64,000 bases of DNA from Prionace glauca (taxonomy: Eukaryota; Chordata; Chondrichthyes; Carcharhiniformes; Carcharhinidae): positions 60,270,515-60,334,514 of the forward strand of contig CM075760.1 of NCBI GenBank assembly GCA_037974335.1. The letters are read 5' to 3'. The notes beneath the pieces were generated by a model, which was not told the DNA's origin, did not search any database, and saw only the letters and a list, made by a program, of their open reading frames with translations. Position numbers and translations under genes: made by a program. Below, piece after piece: positions 11,110 through 21,689 of the stretch; within the stretch, counting starts at the first letter, position 1, and every line of letters starts with the position of its first letter.

Positions 11110-11850
11110 GAGGAGATGGATATTCAGTAACGATTCGGTTTCCTCGTACATCAGTCACTGAAAGTAATGCGCTGTTACAGCAGGCAGTAAAGAAGGGAGA
11201 TGATCTCTTGGCTTTCATAGACAGAATAGACAGAGGATTTGAGTGAATAAATGGGAAAGTTTTATTGCAATTGCACAGGAACTTGGTTAGGCCACACCTC
11301 GAGCATTGTGTTCAGTTTTGTTGTCCCTATCTGAGGAAGGATGTCCTTGCACAGCGAAGATTTACCAGGCTGATTCCTGGGATGGCATGTCTGTCACATG
11401 AAGAATATGAAGGGAGACCAAATCAGTTAGGATTATATTCACTGGAGTTTAGATGAGTGAGAGGGAATCTCATAGAAACTTATAAAATCCGAGAAGAGTT
11501 AGATGGAAGATTCAGAAAGACTGTTGCTGTTGGTGTACGAGTCCAGATCCAGGGGTCATTGTTTGAGGTGAGGAATTTTTTTTCCTCACGCTGAAAGTGA
11601 TTTTTATTCTTGTGATAGTGAATTTTGTGAAATTCACTATCACAAACAATAGTTGATGTTAAAACATTGTCTGATTTCAAGAGGAAATTAAAGAAAGCAT
11701 TGGGGCAAAACCAGTGAGGAGACATGAGGAAAGTGGGGATCAGGATATTGAATTTGATGGTCAGGCACGGCCATAATGGATGGTGGTGCAGGACCGAATG
11801 GCCGAATGGTCAACTCCTTCTTCTAATATCTACATTTTTACCTTTCTATG
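11110..11850 (+). mobile_element. Older CR1-like LINE fragment
   Basis: Broken plus-strand frames carry the family C-terminal signatures NLVRPHLEHCVQFCCPYLRK and RFTRLIPGM, then LGLYSLEFR. The 3' region shows CAGGACCGAATGGCCGAATGG. Stops and indels make it older than copies 1-3. Confidence 0.75.
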
Positions 11851-12712
11851 TTTATTATTATCTTGGAATGAAAAATAAATGACATCGAAGGAATTACATT
11901 GGTGCAGCTGCCACAAAGCATTGAAGAATATGAAATATTCACCAATGGAAATTTATAACTTATACTTATGATCTGAGAAGCTGAAAACTTGAATTCAGCT
12001 CCCGTGATCAGGATACGTCAATTAATTCAAAACCACTCAACCAGTAAAAAACAGTGGAATCAGCACGTTTTATTAAAATTATTTTAGAAATATTTCAAAA
12101 TCTCCTCCATCCATAACATTCTTCACTCACGTCAGCTATGCATAATGAACTGCAGAATTGTAGAACACGTTAAATTATTAACAGATGGTTATTTAAAATA
12201 AAACATATCTAATTAACCTTGAGAGGCTTACCGTACTTAAATGGTTTCAATTACATTGATTTTAATATCCAATTTGCAAATTCTACAGATTGAAATTATA
12301 CTCAAAATCACGTGCTGAATGAACGCTTAACATTCATTGAAATAGCATTTAAAACATTTTCACACTGAAAACTGTGCCTTTCATTCAACCAATCGTCTTT
12401 AAAAAGGTGCGACATTTGCATTTGATCAGAACACGTGCAAGTGCTCCATGTCACTGTTTTTAAAGAATGCAAAACTACCAAAGAATCTCACAAACAATCA
12501 TCATGCAAAGCAGGTCCGGAGCACATACCTTTCATAAACTAAACAACAAATCATTGCTGGGATGTAACCCGCTTCATTTCTTTTCAAAGAGCAGCAACAT
12601 GATTCTAAAAAGAGGCTGCCAACAGCATCCAACATATTATGACAAGCAAATCTCAATGCAGCAGCCCCAAAGACATTGGTCTCAGGACGAATGAATAATA
12701 TTTAAAAAACGC

Positions 12713-13492
12713 GTGAAGTCGCACAACACGAGGTAAAAGTTAGCAAAAGCTTTCGAAGTATTGCTCTTCACTCATTTGAAGAGTTTTGTTCACAAGCAGG
12801 GCATATGTAGACACAGACTCAATTTACAAGAGAATGGTTGGAATGGGAGCTTTTACAGGTAATCAGGTCTTTACAGGTACAGACAATTGCGTGGAGAGAG
12901 GGTTGAGCACAGGTTAAAGAAGAGTGAATAGTCTCCAGCCAGGACAGTTAGTAAGATTTCGCAAGCCCTGACAAGTCATGGAGGTTACAGATATTGTGAC
13001 ATGAACCCAAAATCAGAGGCTGAATGCCCTTCTTCTGGTAAGCATTGTCCAAGGCGGCCTTCACGCCAGATGACAAAACAGAATCGCTAAGGAACAACTG
13101 ATAGCCAAGTTCCACAACATGAGGACGGCCTCAACCGGGATCTCAGGTTCAGTCTACATTATATTTAAACCCCTTTGTTCCTGGGATGTAAAATTTCACT
13201 TAATATCCTGGCTGGAGACAATTCACACCTCTTTGATCTGTGCTTAACCCTCTCTCCACTAACAGGGTCTGTACCGTAAAAACTTGATTACATGTAGAGA
13301 CTCGCATTCCAAGCATTATCTTGTAAATGGAATCTATGTCTATGTTTGTCATATTTGGGAACACAAGTCTTCACTCACGTGAAGAAGGAGCAATATTCCG
13401 AAAGCATTCACTACCAAACAAGCCCGTTGGACTTTAACGTAGTGTTGTGAGATTTCTTATTGTGCTTATCCCAGTCCCAGTATCACCACATC
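12713..13492. mobile_element. Foldback (inverted-repeat) element, about 780 bp
   Basis: The left end (CAAAAGCTTTCGAAGTATTG, near 12745) is mirrored in inverted form at the right end (GGAGCAATATTCCGAAAGC, near 13387). The right flank (TTATTGTGCTTATCCCAGTC) matches the ends of two smaller elements at 20366-20470 and 33276-33535. No transposase frame is visible, so it looks non-autonomous. Confidence 0.6.
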
Positions 13493-13578
13493 ATAATTTA
13501 AAAAAAAAGGGAATGGGAATATTGGCGACAGATCATAATTTAAAAAAAAAAGAATGGAAATATTGGCGACAGCACTGT
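13491..13578. repeat. Short direct tandem duplication, two copies of about 44 bp
   Basis: ATCATAATTTAAAAAAAA, then a run containing GAATATTGGCGACAG, occurs twice in succession with small length differences in the A run. Confidence 0.8.
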
Positions 13579-14483
13579 GAGAAACACATAAACTAAGATA
13601 ACAGGGGGAGGACTGGATGATTCCTCCCTTTGAGCCTGCTCCGCTCTTCAGTCTGATTATGGTTGATTACACAACTCATGATCTCTGCCACGACTCCCCC
13701 CTCCCCTCCACCCCCCCACCCCCTATCCCATATCCTTTGATGACTTTCGTCTCAAGAGCAATAACTAATTCCTTCTTGAAAGCATACATCTTTGGTTCTC
13801 AAGTACTTTCTATGAATAGACGAAATATGTTTAACAAGCTAATATTATGACATTATAATTATTAATTCATATCTTATGATATAACCACAGTATAAACATT
13901 ATGGATACTACTGCTATATATCAAGTTATATCTGTATAAGGGCACCTAATAAAGCCTTTAATTGCGTTGAGATTTTTAAAAATAATGTATGTAGGCCTTC
14001 ATGTGCGGTATAATAAGAGATATTAACAGACGTCAATCCAATCTTCATAAAAAATACTTGATTATAGAAATCTAACTGCGAAATATTTCTGACGACAATG
14101 ATATTGAAAAAATATTTGAACCTTTTTGCCTTTTTCATTAGATCGGTAAAACAGTAGCAATCAGACGTCACCGAGATGACACAGTATAGAAACAACAATC
14201 TGTATAACAGATGTTCAAAGTGACCCGGACAAACAGCAGACCCGCAAATAAACACCAAGTCAAAACAGTCAGCGACAGAATAGGTCAGCAGCATCCGTTG
14301 TGCACAAACAACGCACTTCTATAACCCCTTTCGACAGAATCACACCAACATTGTAACAAAAAATCTCAATACAGTGTCCACCAGACACACATTTCAGTGA
14401 ACGAATGAATTTTCAAAATAGAGAAAATTATAAACAAAAGATTCTCAAGCAGAACAGTAACCAAACAAATGTTATGTTCTTAC

Positions 14484-14530
14484 CTGCAGTGACTGTCACT
14501 GCGGTTCCTGATCCCCAGAAGTCGACGAAA
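14484..14530 (-). CDS. IGHJ: Immunoglobulin heavy chain J segment, cluster A
   Basis: The minus-strand frame reads FVDFWGSGTAVTVTA, with the diagnostic J motif Trp-Gly-X-Gly-Thr. The exon ends GCA G in front of a good GTAAGA donor, in phase 1, which matches the CH1 acceptor. A 23-bp-spacer recombination signal lies directly upstream. This supplies framework 4 of the antibody. It lies about 370 bases downstream of the fused VD segment, the close V-J spacing expected of shark heavy-chain clusters. Confidence 0.95.
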
Positions 14531-14569
14531 CACGGCGTTACATTCCATGGGCTGGGTCATACAAAAACC
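14531..14569 (-). other. J recombination signal sequence, 23-bp spacer
   Basis: On the minus strand a perfect nonamer GGTTTTTGT (14561-14569) is followed by a 23-base spacer (14538-14560) and the heptamer CGCCGTG (14531-14537). The heptamer differs from CACTGTG at two places but keeps the three GTG bases that border the coding end. A 23-RSS on J fits the 12-RSS on the VD segment under the 12/23 rule. Confidence 0.92.
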
Positions 14570-14876
14570 GGTTCTAAACTAAATAGACAGAAATCCACAA
14601 TTCTTTAAGTGTTCGCTAGTCAGAGGCAAAGTCTTAAAAGCTATTTGAAATAAAGTAATTACATTTGGAGATGCAATTTGGTCTTTATAATACACCCGAA
14701 GTTTTATTCTTCGAAGCGTAACACATTGGCATGTTATTGAAATTGCCAACTGATGAACAAAAAAAGACTTTTTTTCCAGATGAGATCTTATTATTGGACA
14801 CAGAAGGTAAATCAGCGGGAACATAGACGTACTAAATGCGAACACTGAACCAGCCACAATTAATTGATGAAGTAGG

Positions 14877-14904
14877 GATTTTTGTATTGACAGTAAATGC
14901 TGTG
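14877..14904 (-). other. Recombination signal 3' of the fused VD segment, 12-bp spacer
   Basis: Reading the minus strand, the heptamer CACAGCA (14898-14904) is followed by a 12-base spacer (14886-14897) and the nonamer ACAAAAATC (14877-14885). The heptamer begins with the essential CACAG. Heavy-chain V segments normally carry a 23-bp spacer and D segments a 12-bp spacer. A 12-RSS here means this end came from a D segment. Confidence 0.88.
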
Positions 14905-15227
14905 CGTCGCAGGTAATTTTGTCTGCCAAGCACAATAATAGATGGCGGTGTCTTCTCTCTTCAGGTTATTCATTTCCAAAGCGAATATATTGGTTGAAAG
15001 ATCTTTGGACGCAACGAATCTATTCTGAATCCCTGGGTCGTACTTGTTGTTGGAGGAAGAAAGATAGAAAACCAACCACTCCAGCTCCTGTCCCGGAACT
15101 ATTCGGACCCAGTACATGTAAGCGTGATGAAGATTGAAGCCGCTGGTTTTACAGGTTAGTCTCAGGGAGCCTCCGGGACGCCCGGTCGCTACCTCTGGTT
15201 GAGTAAACACAACTTCCGACTGGACAC
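14905..15227 (-). CDS. IGHV: Immunoglobulin heavy chain V region exon, germline-joined V-D, cluster A
   Basis: The exon opens after a TTTACAG acceptor and finishes the leader (GVQS) before the mature chain ([20 protein letters not shown]). It has the first Cys (LTCKTSGF), the core Trp (YMYWVR), [17 protein letters not shown] in framework 3 and the end [10 protein letters not shown] normal VH stops about two codons after the second Cys; this one runs nine codons (AWQTKLPAT) to its heptamer. The extra codons and the 12-bp-spacer signal show a D segment already fused to V in the germline. The frame is intact. The VD could rearrange straight to J in one step. It is likely expressed only from the cluster's own promoter, as in other shark clusters (inference). 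Confidence 0.93.
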
Positions 15228-15354
15228 CTGTAAATAATTTCAATAACCCCGCGGATTAATCCTGGTGAAATGAGTGCTGACTCTGAAACAATGCAGCAAG
15301 AGCATAACACTGAGACAGTAACGGTGAGGCACTTGGGCAATAAAAACTACTCAC
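15228..15354 (-). other. Leader intron of the cluster A V gene
   Basis: This 127-base intron runs from donor GTGAGT to acceptor TTTACAG. The size is typical for the leader intron of an Ig V gene. A related decayed sequence flanks the V pseudogene near 25.3 kb. Confidence 0.88.
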
Positions 15355-15412
15355 CGGATAAGAAAGTCAGCAACAAACTGAGAGAAATCGCCGAGCTCAT
15401 CTTTCTGGTCAT
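15355..15412 (-). CDS. IGHV: Signal peptide (leader) exon of the cluster A heavy chain
   Basis: The start codon at 15410-15412 opens MTRKMSSAISLSLLLTFLS and splits Gly with the next exon. The hydrophobic core ISLSLLLTFLS is that of a secretory signal peptide, with cleavage expected after GVQS. A second Met four codons later (MSSAISL) could also start translation and would give a more usual leader length. The donor is TCCG followed by GTGAGTAG. Confidence 0.92.
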
Positions 15413-15493
15413 TTTGAAAAAAAAAATGGTTGTGTCAGGAACTCAATGAACAAACCAGCTCCCGGACTGTTGGATTCCGGTCCCAGTGAGCGG

Positions 15494-15503
15494 TATTTAA
15501 ATA
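15494..15503 (-). promoter_or_regulatory. TATA-like box of the cluster A V promoter
   Basis: TATTTAAATA lies about 82 bases upstream of the leader ATG, inside the palindrome GGTATTTAAATACC, in a locally GC-rich stretch. The spacing suits a TATA box. I found no octamer (ATGCAAAT or its reverse) in the few hundred bases around it. Confidence 0.55.
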
Positions 15504-16828
15504 CCCGGCAGAAGGGGGCGGCTTTCCAGGCGCCGCCTGTTGATTCCCTGCTGGAGGCGGCGCCTGGATCCACGTCCCACCCTCCACACCCCCAACAGAA
15601 TGGACTCGGAGATTTACAATAGATTAATATTAAAATGGACATTTTATCTGTATCGGGATATTTGTTTGACTAAAATGTTCATTATATTGTCCCCATTATT
15701 TCTGATGGTGATGTTGCAGTTCATCTTTTCGTTATCTGAAAAGAAATCTAATTCAATTGGAAGTATGACTATTTTATTACCACGCCACTAACAAGAACAC
15801 ACATCTAAAAATGATGAAATAACACTTTCTGAAAATAAAGAGTGTGTCAGTCAATTTTGCAACAATTCCGGGTCTCTGTCATATTACAATAATAAAGCAT
15901 AATTTATCAGAAGAATGTTTTTATCGATTTCTGTAATTAAATCTGTGGAATATACAAAGTGATTCTATTTAAAGCGGGGATGGCTATCACTGTACAATTG
16001 AGTCTGAAGATGAGTAAAAACTCGCACACACTACAATGTTTCTCCTTGTATTTTTCAATCTGCCCCAATCTCGAAGACAGCCCTTTAAAAATAATAAGAA
16101 TCCCGCCCTTCTGATGATTAAATAGTGAGTTGACAGAGAAACATAAAATTAAATCGACTTTTGACTGAGACGTTAATGACTCGGAACGGGCACGGAGGTC
16201 ATTAAAGTTCTCCTTCAGCGTTCAAATTTTTGCAGCTCACTCTGTTGTCCTCCAGCTGTCTAACATTCACTGGTATTGGGAATACAAGATAACAGGACTT
16301 TGCGGCACATTGCACAATATCACAAGAATAAATGTTTTATCTTCCATTGAATCAGGTTATGAACTGATCATTTCTCCACCCATTGGCAGCTATGAGAGGA
16401 ACTCTTCAAGAATGGAAATCAGATTATACTGTGCAATAGCGCACGATGCTAATCACACTCAAGAGGCCTGTTTAAATGAGATACAGAACATTCAGAATAT
16501 TCCAGGAATCTCCGCTGTCAAGTCAGTTTTATGATGTTATTTTAATATTATTTCGATTCATTTTTGGTCATTACTCTGATCTCAAGTGACTGGGAAATTG
16601 GGAAAAATTAACATCTCTCTCTCTCGCTCGCATTTCATGGTTTGGTTAACAAACAGACTTTAAATACTGGAATGGCATTTATTTGGAAGTTATACAAATG
16701 AAAAAGCATCTGGTTACTTTATTGTTTTGTGATACCATTTACTCACACAATGAACAGGACACTGAATGCAAATATTTGATTAGAATGATTACGATTTAAA
16801 ACGTGTTTTCCTTGTGGGAATGAAACAT

Positions 16829-17023
16829 TTATTGTTTAAATGTCTGAATCCCATGTTGTCCATCCAGGTTCACGCTAATCTGCCCCACACAGTATTTGGC
16901 AGCAATCCTAGCTGCTGTCAAATGCTTAAAGTTATTGACAGAAAACATCTGGGGATGTTTGTGCAGTAGATCAAAGATCTGTTTCCTCAGCAATGACCGC
17001 TTGGCTTCAAGCCAACTTAAAAC
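16829..17023 (-). pseudogene. Conserved short open frame of unknown origin, 64 codons, possible exon remnant
   Basis: The minus strand reads VLSWLEAKRSLLRKQIFDLL, then HKHPQMFSVNNFKHLTAARI and AAKYCVGQISVNLD, and stops at TAA that overlaps an AATAAA. The paralogous block at 27171-27340 keeps the same frame over about 50 codons, with changes such as LLNKHRQ for LLHKHPQ, before a stop. A stop codon sits directly before the first residue here; a possible acceptor GGGTTTTAAG lies at the start. I do not recognise the family. It could be the last exon of a gene, a pseudogene piece, or chance. Confidence 0.3.
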
Positions 17024-17279
17024 CCTTCACATTGTCAGTTAGGCCTAATTAAAAACAAATCTACCCAGCAACAGTACTGGAGGCACTTTAATTTTTAGAA
17101 GTTGTAATTGTAGATGTTTTCATTCCCCATTACTACAGAAAGGAAATCCATGCAGCTTTTCTGATACCCTGTTAGCCATAACGATGATCAGGATATTGTG
17201 ATGGATGGATAGAAAGAATTACAGGAAAACTGAGAGATGTCTCAGCGAAAAGATACATGAAAATGTATGTTTGTGTTTG

Positions 17280-17620
17280 CTTTCCCCTTATTCTTCCATG
17301 GGATGTTTGATTGGAAAGAGCAGCACTTTTTGCCTCTCCCAAATTCCCTTGAACTGGCTGTTTTTGTTTCGGTCACTTCTGAAGATATTAAAGAGTAGCT
17401 ACTTTGCTGTCCACCTGAAGTCACAGTCTTGCAAGACCAGGTAGCGATGGTAGGTTTCCTCCATTGGAGAGTCAGAGAAGTTCCAATGGTCGCCGTTAGT
17501 ATCTGTTCCAGGTTTATTAATTGAATTCAACTTCGACCAGTTGCAATGGGCCGATTTAAATCCCCGTCCTCACAGCATTGTCCTGGGCCTCTGGATCACT
17601 TGATCAACTAAATTAATATT
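17280..17620 (+). mobile_element. SINE-like repeat, diverged
   Basis: It begins near TTATTCTTCCATGGGATG and ends near CACAGCATTGTCCTGGGCC and TCTGGATCACTTGATC, the same body and tail as the repeat at 6258 but more decayed. The 27600-27800 copy sits at the matching place in the paralogous flank. Confidence 0.55.
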
Positions 17621-18085
17621 ATGTCACAATCTATGCAAATAATAATTGTATTCTTGTGTTGATGCAGGAATGAATGACTTCGGAATGAATGAAATATGAA
17701 TGAATGACAGTTTGAATCCTGAATATTTTTATTGAGGAATCAGTGAATCGATTGATGGATGCATGAATAGATGGCATTGAAAGATGATCTTCTGCATTCA
17801 TGTATTTGTACTTGATTATTTCATAAATTGAATCAGCTCCTTTATTCGATTAGTCTCAGTCTAATGTCTCCAATTCTTCCAGTGTGTCTCGGCAAAATCT
17901 ATCCAGAGTTTTTCGGGAGTTAGCAAACTGATCCTCACGAAGAGAAGGACGAGATTTTCCTGAGGCTCGAATTTCTCTGCTGATGCTGAATCTTCATCCC
18001 AAGGTAAAAAGAGTGAAGATGATTAGTTTGAGGAGAGAGGATTGTAATATTTGAAACATGTGATTCTTTCACTTACAACAAATCT

Positions 18086-18560
18086 CTCATTATGCCCTCA
18101 CCCAAATTAGTAAGGTAACAGGGTGAAAATTAAATAAGGTACAACAGAAATATTGTGAGACTCACTGGACAACTACAAGTGTGACATTACTTCCCAAAAC
18201 AGTGTAATAATAAATCGGGATTTAAAGATTCAGTAACTTCACATGAGATACGGTTGGTTTCATTTATATAATCACTTTGAAAACCATCACACACTCCAGC
18301 TTTGTACCAGGGCTTTCTATGTGATGATGAGGTGATTAAATGTTAATGAAGCGCAGAGGCTGCTGGGTAGCTGTTCATTATCCTCGGGCTGAATTAATTC
18401 CATTCCCCACTGAATTCTGGGACAGGGTTTATTCCTTGATGATAAAGGGCCAGTGTAATGTCAATAAATAGGAATATCAAATAAATCATACGAAGTAAAT
18501 TACAACTATGTGTTGTATGGAATGAAATACTGAAAACAATCAGAAAAAGCTGGAAAATTT
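18086..18560. other. Intergenic stretch, nothing recognised
   Basis: AT-rich DNA with no gene, RNA or repeat I can support on either strand. Confidence 0.5.
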
Positions 18561-18561
18561 C

Positions 18562-18847
18562 AGCATGTCTACGAGAGGACACAGATTTAAGGTGCGGGGA
18601 GGGAAGTACAGAGGTGATGTTCGGGGTAAGTTTTTCACTCAGAGGGTGGTGAGTGAATGGAATCGGCTGCCGTCATCGGTGGTGGAGGCGAACTCGCTGG
18701 GGTCTTTTAAAAGACTTCTGGATGAGTATATGGGGTTTAATGGGATTGGGGGTTATAGATAGGTCTATAGATTGGTTGATGTGATCGGCGTAACTCGAGG
18801 GCCGAAGGGCCTGTTTGTGCTGTAATGTTCTATGTTCTATGTTCTAT
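18562..18847 (+). mobile_element. LINE 3' end, second family
   Basis: The frame MSTRGHRFKVRGGKYRGDVR, then FFTQRVVSEWNRLPSSVVEA, is the C-terminus of a CR1/L2-like reverse transcriptase polyprotein. The 3' end shows GGGCCGAAGGGCCTGTTTGT and a tandem GTTCTAT tail, a different tail unit from the TTCTTATG family. Confidence 0.75.
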
Positions 18848-19559
18848 ATCTGTGGAGACAGAATGGAGGCTGGATGGCTCTTCGACAGAGTGTTCCTGAT
18901 GATTGGAGAGCTCATCACTGTTTTTAACAAGATGTCAGAAAAGCTGCGTAACTTTCCTGTGAGATGGCTGAGAAAACATTCAGTCTTGGGCTAATGAGTG
19001 GCAAGTAATATTGATGCCACACAAGTGGCAGGCAATGACCTTCTCCAATAAGGGAGATTCCAACGATTTTCCCTTGACACTAAGTATAATTTTTCTCACA
19101 GAATCCCTCACTGTCAACATCCTGGGCAATATAATTCATGAACATCTGAACTGGAACAGGCTTTTAAACCAAGTTGCTGCAAGAGCAGGTCAGATGCCAG
19201 GAGTTCTGTTGTGAACAGCTGATTGCCTGCATTCCCAAACTCTATCCGTCATCTACAAGACAAAAGTGAGGAGTATGAACAAAGAACAAAGGACAATACC
19301 GCACATGAACCGGCCTCTGTTGCAACATAAACGATTGAATATTCTCTACTTGCCCGACTTGTCCCACTCAAAAACCTCAATACCATTCTGGAAAAAGTAG
19401 CTGTGTCGAAGAACACCTCACTCACCAGCTTTCCAAAGCCTGTCACCACATCCTCAAAGGAAATTAGGATATAACAACAAAAGTTGACTTCACCAGTGAC
19501 GCCAAAATCTCATGAAATAAGGAGGCGAGGGGAGAGGAAAAAACCGAGGGCATGGGTTA

Positions 19560-19835
19560 AGGGTAAAGGAGAAAAGTTTAAAGGGAATATTGGGGGTGGG
19601 GGAGTTTCTTCACGCAGAGAGTGGTGGGAGTGTGGAATGAGCTGCCGAATAAAGTGGTAAATGCAGGGTCACATTTAACATTTGAGAAAACCTTGGACGG
19701 GTTCATGGATGAGAGGAGTGTGGAGGGATATGGTCCAAGTGCAGGTCAGTGGGACTAGGCAAAAAAATGGTTCGGCACAGACAAGAAGGGCCAAAAGGCC
19801 TGATTCTGAGCTGAAATTTTCTATGTTTCGTTTTC
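19560..19835 (+). mobile_element. LINE 3' end fragment
   Basis: GGAGTTTCTTCACGCAGAGA followed by GTGGTGGGAGTGTGGAATGA and the ending AAGAAGGGCCAAAAGGCCTG is the C-terminal coding and 3' region of a CR1-like element. Confidence 0.65.
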
Positions 19836-19979
19836 TAATTTTAAACGTATTATATTTCTGCCTATACTCAACTCGCCTCTGACTCTGTGTTACACTAATC
19901 TCTGCCTGGATCACATTCCAGGAGGTCCTATCTAAGTTTTATTTTCCTGCACTCGGCTCAATTTCAGGTACTCATATAT

Positions 19980-20990
19980 GAGGTAGCGGCACTGTTAATA
20001 TTATAATTTCTAAGTTATGATCGCAATGAGCCATGTCTCTTCTAACCTGACAAGAGGCTGTATCTTAATTCTTACTGCTTCGCAACATTTGCCGCTGTAC
20101 ACTAAACTGGAAGTACAGTCTTCATGCGTAACACATGGTTCTGCCACAGGTACTATGCTAATAGTTTATTTTTCATGTCTAAGTGATGTCTAAATTAACG
20201 ATGCACAATCCATGTGTTTGATTATTTAAGACTACGCCATATCTCAATTTTATTGCAGTTCGCGACACTTTCTCTTTGCTGCATTGTCCGAATCTCAGGA
20301 TGTATCAGTCTCGGTTCTGTATCAACAATTATTACGAATAAAGTAGGCTCTGCCTTAGTTTATATCATGATGTGGGTATGCCGGCGTTGGACTGGCGTAA
20401 ACACAGTAAAAAGTCTGACAACACCAGGTTTTAGTCTAAAAACCTGGTGTTGTCAGACTTTTTACTGAGTTTATATCAGTCAGGGTTCTGTGTCAGTAGT
20501 TATCACTAACACTCTGGATTCTGTCTCAGATTAAACATGTCTCAATCCTGCACCAGTCATTATTGCTAATGCACTTTGCTCCATCTCAGCTCATGTAAAA
20601 CTCGGTCCAGTATCATTAATTAGTCGGCGCTGTCTCAGTTAATGTCACACAAGCACCTTTATCAGTAAAGCTGCAGAATACACTGTTTCAGTTTTATTTT
20701 CCTTGACAATGTCATTTCTTTTTAATGTTTCTTTCATGGGATGTTGGTGTCATTGGAATCTGGCATTTGCCCACCCCCACATGCACTCGGCACTATTTCT
20801 ATTTTGTTGGATCAGGCCCCTGTTTATATTAAAATACAGTCTGGCTCTGTTAATACTCTGCTAGATCAGAACTCAGTTTACATTGCACTAGACATTCTCT
20901 CTGGATATGTAATGTTCGATACGGACCCTGTATATATTTCAGTAGAATATGTCAGCGTTATTCCTGCACGGAACTCTGCCTTTGTTTGAA
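19980..20990. repeat. Degenerate tandem array, reverse orientation
   Basis: Many diverged units share CTGTCTCAGTTTATAT-like cores (for example near 20355, 20468, 20525, 20627). The same core in the other orientation (ATATAAACAGAGACA) recurs at 21350-21680, 39115-40140 and 46420-46650. The foldback element at 20366 is inserted within it. Confidence 0.45.
20366..20470. mobile_element. Small foldback element, near-perfect hairpin
   Basis: Two arms of about 29 bases (AGTAAAAAGTCTGACAACAC and onward, mirrored after a six-base loop) form a near-perfect hairpin. The flank GATGTGGGTATGCCGGCGTT matches, inverted, the outer end of the element at 33276-33535. Confidence 0.75.
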
Positions 20991-21099
20991 TTATGCCTGT
21001 ATTACGACACGGTTCTGCGAGAAGAAGAGATAATATGTTGGGATAAAAACATTGTTTTCAGGCGGGATCCAGAAACCGGCAGTATTGGGTAGACAGTAT

Positions 21100-21170
21100 T
21101 TGGTTGGTGCAGTCTTGGAGGTTCGAAGGGCCTTTTCCTGTGCTGTAATTGTCTTTGATTTTTGTTCTTT
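21100..21170 (+). mobile_element. LINE/SINE 3' end fragment
   Basis: GTTCGAAGGGCCTTTTCCTG followed by TGCTGTAATTGTCTTTG is the family 3' end also seen at 23820-23890. Confidence 0.45.
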
Positions 21171-21349
21171 GTTGACAGTGCATTCTACACAGGAATTGGT
21201 ATCCATTTTGAATGCAGTCAGCAGAAGTAGATTTCCGAAATCGCTTCTTCTTTTACAAAGCCCAAAATCTCATCGAGTTTGCAGTTGCAGAAGGATGCAG
21301 AGAATTACGCTCTTCCTGCCAGTTTTATCATTACGGGCATTGACCAGTG

Positions 21350-21680
21350 CAATAAAAACTGAGACCATGTCTAATGCAATATATACATGGACACGGTCAA
21401 TTTCAGAAACAAGACTGCATCTAATTTGATACAAATAGAAATATCTAAACGAATATAAACAGAGACAACGTCTCGCTTTACATAAAGAGCAAAATTACGG
21501 ACAACATAAACAGGGAAAGCGTCTAACTTAATACAAACAGATAAAAGATTCAGTCTAATATGAGTAGAGGTAGGCAATATAAAATTCTACATGCAATATA
21601 TAATGAGTTAGGCTCTAGTGAAAAATAAAGAAATACATAGCCTCATAATATAAGCTGACACAGGGTAAATTTGCTGGAAT
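21350..21680. repeat. Degenerate tandem array with ATATAAACAGAGACA core
   Basis: Diverged units such as GAATATAAACAGAGACAACG and ACATAAACAGGGAAAGCGTC follow one another at roughly 40-50 bases. This is the opposite orientation to the array at 19980-20990. Confidence 0.5.
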
Positions 21681-21689
21681 ATAAAAAGA

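Larger units (their letters stand above)
5108..14483 (-). other. J-CH1 intron of cluster A, enlarged by insertions
   Basis: This intron is about 9.4 kb, with donor GTAAGA at the J end and acceptor tttgcag at the CH1 end. LINE copies (5420-6235, 6545-8766, 9597-10760, 11110-11850), a SINE (6258-6560), a SINE fragment (9405-9540) and a foldback element (12713-13492) occupy much of it. The stretches 8770-9400, 10770-11100, 11850-12700 and 13590-14480 are AT-rich and show no gene I can support. The heavy-chain intronic enhancer would be expected here, but I could not point to a specific motif cluster. Confidence 0.7.
15505..18085. other. 5' flank of the V gene, paralogous to 25.3-27.87 kb
   Basis: Blocks of this flank recur in order upstream of the V pseudogene. 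Examples are GAGTTGACAGAGAAACAT (16130 and 26448), CACAAGAATAAATGTTTTAT (16322 and 26643) and CAAATCTACCCAGCAACAGT against CAAATCTGCCCAGCAACAGT (17058 and 27360). The far copy is interrupted by a SINE. Apart from a SINE copy (17280-17620) and a short open frame at 16829-17023, I see no gene here. Confidence 0.75.

Noticed and set aside
13926-14294. 122-codon minus-strand frame next to J
   Set aside because: It lies inside the J-CH1 intron, has no recognisable domain and no splice context.
14570-14876. A separate D segment between the VD exon and J
   Set aside because: I looked for heptamer-nonamer pairs on both sides of a short segment and found none convincing.
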